Shown here: piece by piece, positions 7,280 through 8,473 of the stretch | How positions within the stretch are numbered: the first letter of the stretch is position 1 | How the letters are laid out: each line of letters begins with the position of its first letter | Assembly (NCBI GenBank): GCA_903877345.1 | Contig: CAIRDL010000498.1 | Location: 1-8,473, forward strand | Length of the DNA stretch: 8,473 nt | Direction of reading: 5' to 3' | Source: an uncultured Oscillochloris sp. | Lineage (GTDB): Bacteria > Chloroflexota > Chloroflexia > Chloroflexales > Chloroflexaceae | Notes under the pieces: model-generated | Database searches by the model: none | The model's input: only the letters and a program-made list of their open reading frames with translations | What the model was told of the DNA's origin: nothing | Position numbers and translations under genes: made by a program

Positions 7280-7305
7280 ATAGTCGCACGCGGATAATTT
7301 TCCAA
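7277..7305 (-). promoter_or_regulatory. Weak candidate bchH promoter
   Basis: On the minus strand TTGGAA (7305-7300) and TATTCG (7282-7277) are separated by 17 bp. The -35 is fair but the -10 matches only three of six consensus bases, so the promoter would be weak or need an activator. The placement is plausible because the operator at 7251-7279 overlaps the -10 and the presumed start near 7270. Confidence 0.3.
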
Positions 7306-7311
7306 GTCGAA

Positions 7312-7329
7312 GCTTCCCTGGGTGGAAGC
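7312..7329 (-). terminator. Small hairpin after bchM, doubtful terminator
   Basis: GCTTCC (7312-7317) and GGAAGC (7324-7329) pair as a 6-bp stem with a 6-base loop, 40 bp past the bchM stop. The bases after it on the minus strand (TTCGACTTGG) are not a T-run. It could be a weak terminator or pause that separates bchM from the bchH promoter, or a chance hairpin. Confidence 0.25.
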
Positions 7330-7369
7330 GGCCCCGACCAAGGCTGCACTCCAACCAAGTGGTGTGCGC

Positions 7370-8059
7370 TCAAGCGTGACGACGGGCCTGCACAAGGATC
7401 ACATGATAGAAACCCTTGCCTACGTGTCGGGCGCGGCCCTTGGTAAAGCCGCAGTCAGCTAGGGTCGCCCGCACCGTATGGTCGTGGATCATCTGAATCT
7501 CGGTGCGGCGTTCGCTACGCGGAAAAAAGCCGCCAACACGATGCATGGCGGCAAGCAATGGACTATAGGGAGCGTAGGTGAAAAGCAGCGTGTTTTCGCA
7601 GAGACTCGCCAAGTGGCGCAACATCTGGACAAACGGCTCGGCGGAGTAGTGGATGAGGACATCGAAGCACGCGACGAGGTTGTAACTCCCGGTGAGCTCT
7701 TCGAGGTCAGACACCCGTGTGGTAATACGGTCGCTGAGACCGGCGTCGAGGGCGGCCTTGGCGGTTGCCTCGGCCATTTGGGGGGCCAAATCGGCTGCCG
7801 CGACCTGAAAACCGCGTCGGGCGAGGGCGAGACTAAAGAGGCCGGTGCCGCAGCCAGCATCGAGGGCGGTGGCAGGCGTACCCGCCGGTGGGAGTTCGGC
7901 CCACTGTTCGGCGCGGCCCAACATCGTGGTGTGGCCTTCCCGAATAGAACGGCGTACCCCCGAAAGACGCGCCTGACCACCATAGATGGCCGACCAGCGC
8001 TCGAACCCAACCCCATCGAAATACTGGCGCAGCCGCGCTTTGTGCTGGGCAGTGTCCAC
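7370..8059 (-). CDS. bchM: Magnesium-protoporphyrin IX O-methyltransferase
   Basis: Transfers a methyl group from S-adenosylmethionine to the C13 propionate of Mg-protoporphyrin IX, giving the monomethyl ester that is the substrate for the ring-E cyclase (BchE or AcsF). The 229-residue protein shows FERWSAIYG (19-27), typical of BchM/ChlM; SAM motif I LDAGCGTG (66-73); a likely ribose-contacting D90; and CFDVLIHY (131-138), a close match to the family's CLDVLIHYP. The C-terminal part, with FTYAPYSPLLAAMHRVGGFFPRSER in two pieces around residue 170, also follows the family. These motifs together separate it from UbiG/UbiE-type methyltransferases. The start is GTG at 8059, with GGGGA (8070-8066) six bases upstream. 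BchM acts directly after Mg-chelatase and the large subunit gene is next downstream; the two genes share an operator sequence. No truncation or frameshift is seen. Confidence 0.92.
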   Translation of the reverse strand: MDTAQHKARLRQYFDGVGFERWSAIYGGQARLSGVRRSIREGHTTMLGRAEQWAELPPAGTPATALDAGCGTGLFSLALARRGFQVAAADLAPQMAEATAKAALDAGLSDRITTRVSDLEELTGSYNLVACFDVLIHYSAEPFVQMLRHLASLCENTLLFTYAPYSPLLAAMHRVGGFFPRSERRTEIQMIHDHTVRATLADCGFTKGRARHVGKGFYHVILVQARRHA

Positions 8060-8093
8060 GCAGCGTCCCCAAAATTGCTAGGCGGCGGGGTAT

Positions 8094-8114
8094 GTAGTGC
8101 AGAGTAGGTACTAC
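8094..8114. promoter_or_regulatory. Second copy of the operator, upstream of bchM
   Basis: GTAGTGCAGA (8094-8103), centre G, then TAGGTACTAC (8105-8114). The left ten bases are identical to the bchH site; the right arm differs at two bases, and the outer halves GTAGT/ACTAC keep the 11-bp spacing. It lies between about +8 and +28 from the predicted bchM start and 35 bp upstream of the GTG codon, a position suited to repression. A lone half-site GTAGTGC also occurs on the minus strand at 8235-8229, farther upstream. Confidence 0.7.
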
Positions 8115-8128
8115 GGTCGTGCAAGCCG

Positions 8129-8137
8129 ATTATAACA
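8129..8137 (-). promoter_or_regulatory. Extended -10 promoter of bchM
   Basis: On the minus strand TG (8137-8136), T, TATAAT (8134-8129) is a perfect extended -10 element. The -35 position at 17-bp spacing reads GTATGC, a poor match, which fits an extended -10 or activator-dependent promoter. Transcription would start near 8122, giving a leader of about 62 bases to the GTG. The operator begins some eight bases inside the transcript. Confidence 0.65.
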
Positions 8138-8149
8138 TAAAAGTCAACC

Positions 8150-8167
8150 TTGCATACTTATATGCAA
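8150..8167. promoter_or_regulatory. Second dyad covering the bchM -35 position
   Basis: TTGCATA (8150-8156) and TATGCAA (8161-8167) form perfect 7-bp arms around CTTA. The centre lies about 37 bp upstream of the predicted start, over the place of the missing -35 box. This position suits an activator contacting RNA polymerase, or a second repressor. It is AT-rich compared with surrounding DNA and unlike the GTAGT operator. The binding protein is unknown. Confidence 0.45.
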
Positions 8168-8262
8168 AGCCTGTGCAGACCGCGCAGACGGGGCAAGACC
8201 AAGGGCTTGGAGTTTTGGTGGTAACACAGCACTACGATGTTCCCAGAAAGTTTCTGATGATG

Positions 8263-8448
8263 TTGACGGCCCTAAGCGGTGCGGGTAGGGCCACGTCAAA
8301 GTCACGCACCGGGAGGCTAAAGCCTCCGGCTACGGGTACGAAGCCCGTCTTCGCGGGCTGATCGAGCCTGCTTCAGCAGACTTGGTAAACGTAGCCGAGA
8401 GCTTCAGCCCCACGGCGAGCGACTTTGACGTAGCCCTAAGCGGTGCGG
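8263..8448. repeat. Composite palindromic repeat with 16-bp direct repeats
   Basis: GCCCTAAGCGGTGCGG occurs at 8269-8284 and 8433-8448; ACGTCAAAGTC (8293-8303) and GACTTTGACGT (8421-8431) are inverted. Inside, CGGCTACG (8327-8334) pairs with CGTAGCCG (8390-8397) and encloses two hairpins: AGCCCG/CGGGCT (8342-8359) and AGCCTGC/GCAGACT (8365-8382, one mismatch). A further hairpin GGAGGCT/AGCCTCC lies at 8312-8327. The nested cruciform form resembles dispersed extragenic palindromic repeats I recall from Chloroflexota and cyanobacteria. It encodes no convincing protein. It is about 140 bp upstream of the bchM start of transcription and may mark the boundary with the next locus. Confidence 0.75.
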
Positions 8449-8473
8449 CGTTGCTTGCGCGGTAGATCTAATC

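Noticed and set aside
7270..7340. Cobalamin riboswitch-like fragments before bchH (GGGAAGC and a CCGCG stretch on the minus strand)
   Set aside because: No B12-box or full conserved core with the CCCGC-ACTGT part is present, and spacing does not fit.
7478..8107. A 209-codon plus-strand frame and a 211-codon minus-strand frame overlapping bchM
   Set aside because: Both are shadows of bchM, which alone has the methyltransferase motifs.
8119..8361. An 80-codon plus-strand ORF upstream of bchM
   Set aside because: It runs from the bchM promoter into the palindromic repeat, has no ribosome binding site and no recognisable protein features.

Overview
The window carries four co-oriented tetrapyrrole genes, all on the minus strand. 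In transcription order they are bchM (Mg-protoporphyrin IX methyltransferase), bchH (Mg-chelatase large subunit), hemN (oxygen-independent coproporphyrinogen III oxidase) and hemY (FAD protoporphyrinogen oxidase). They supply the common haem/bacteriochlorophyll trunk from coproporphyrinogen III to protoporphyrin IX (HemN, HemY) and the first two committed bacteriochlorophyll steps (BchH, BchM). Transcription order is the reverse of pathway order. The other Mg-chelatase subunits, BchI and BchD, are not here.

The high-GC DNA, the bacteriochlorophyll genes, the form of the BchH signature region and the palindromic GC-rich intergenic repeats suggest a filamentous anoxygenic phototroph of the Chloroflexota (Roseiflexus/Chloroflexus-like). 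This is inference from remembered family features, not a search result.

Layout: 10-1422 hemY; 1423-1753 a 331-bp gap filled mostly with repeats and hairpins (1660-1753 shows nothing recognisable); 1754-3121 hemN; 3122-3291 a 170-bp gap with a CRP/FNR-like dyad and a weak promoter; 3292-7113 bchH; 7114-7369 a 256-bp regulatory gap; 7370-8059 bchM; 8060-8473 a 414-bp upstream region. That last region has a strong extended -10 promoter, an operator, a second dyad and a composite palindromic repeat (8263-8448); 8168-8262 shows only one operator half-site.

The most notable signal is a near-palindromic 21-bp site, GTAGTGCAGA-N-TCTGTACTAC, found upstream of bchH (7255-7275) and again, with the same 11-bp spacing between its outer arms, just downstream of the bchM -10 box (8094-8114). 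A degraded version may overlap the hemN promoter. This looks like an operator shared by bacteriochlorophyll genes. I cannot match it to the PpsR/CrtJ, FNR or Rex consensus sites. The gaps with their own control signals suggest several promoters rather than one tight operon.

I see no transposase, CRISPR array, tRNA or rRNA, and all four genes look intact.
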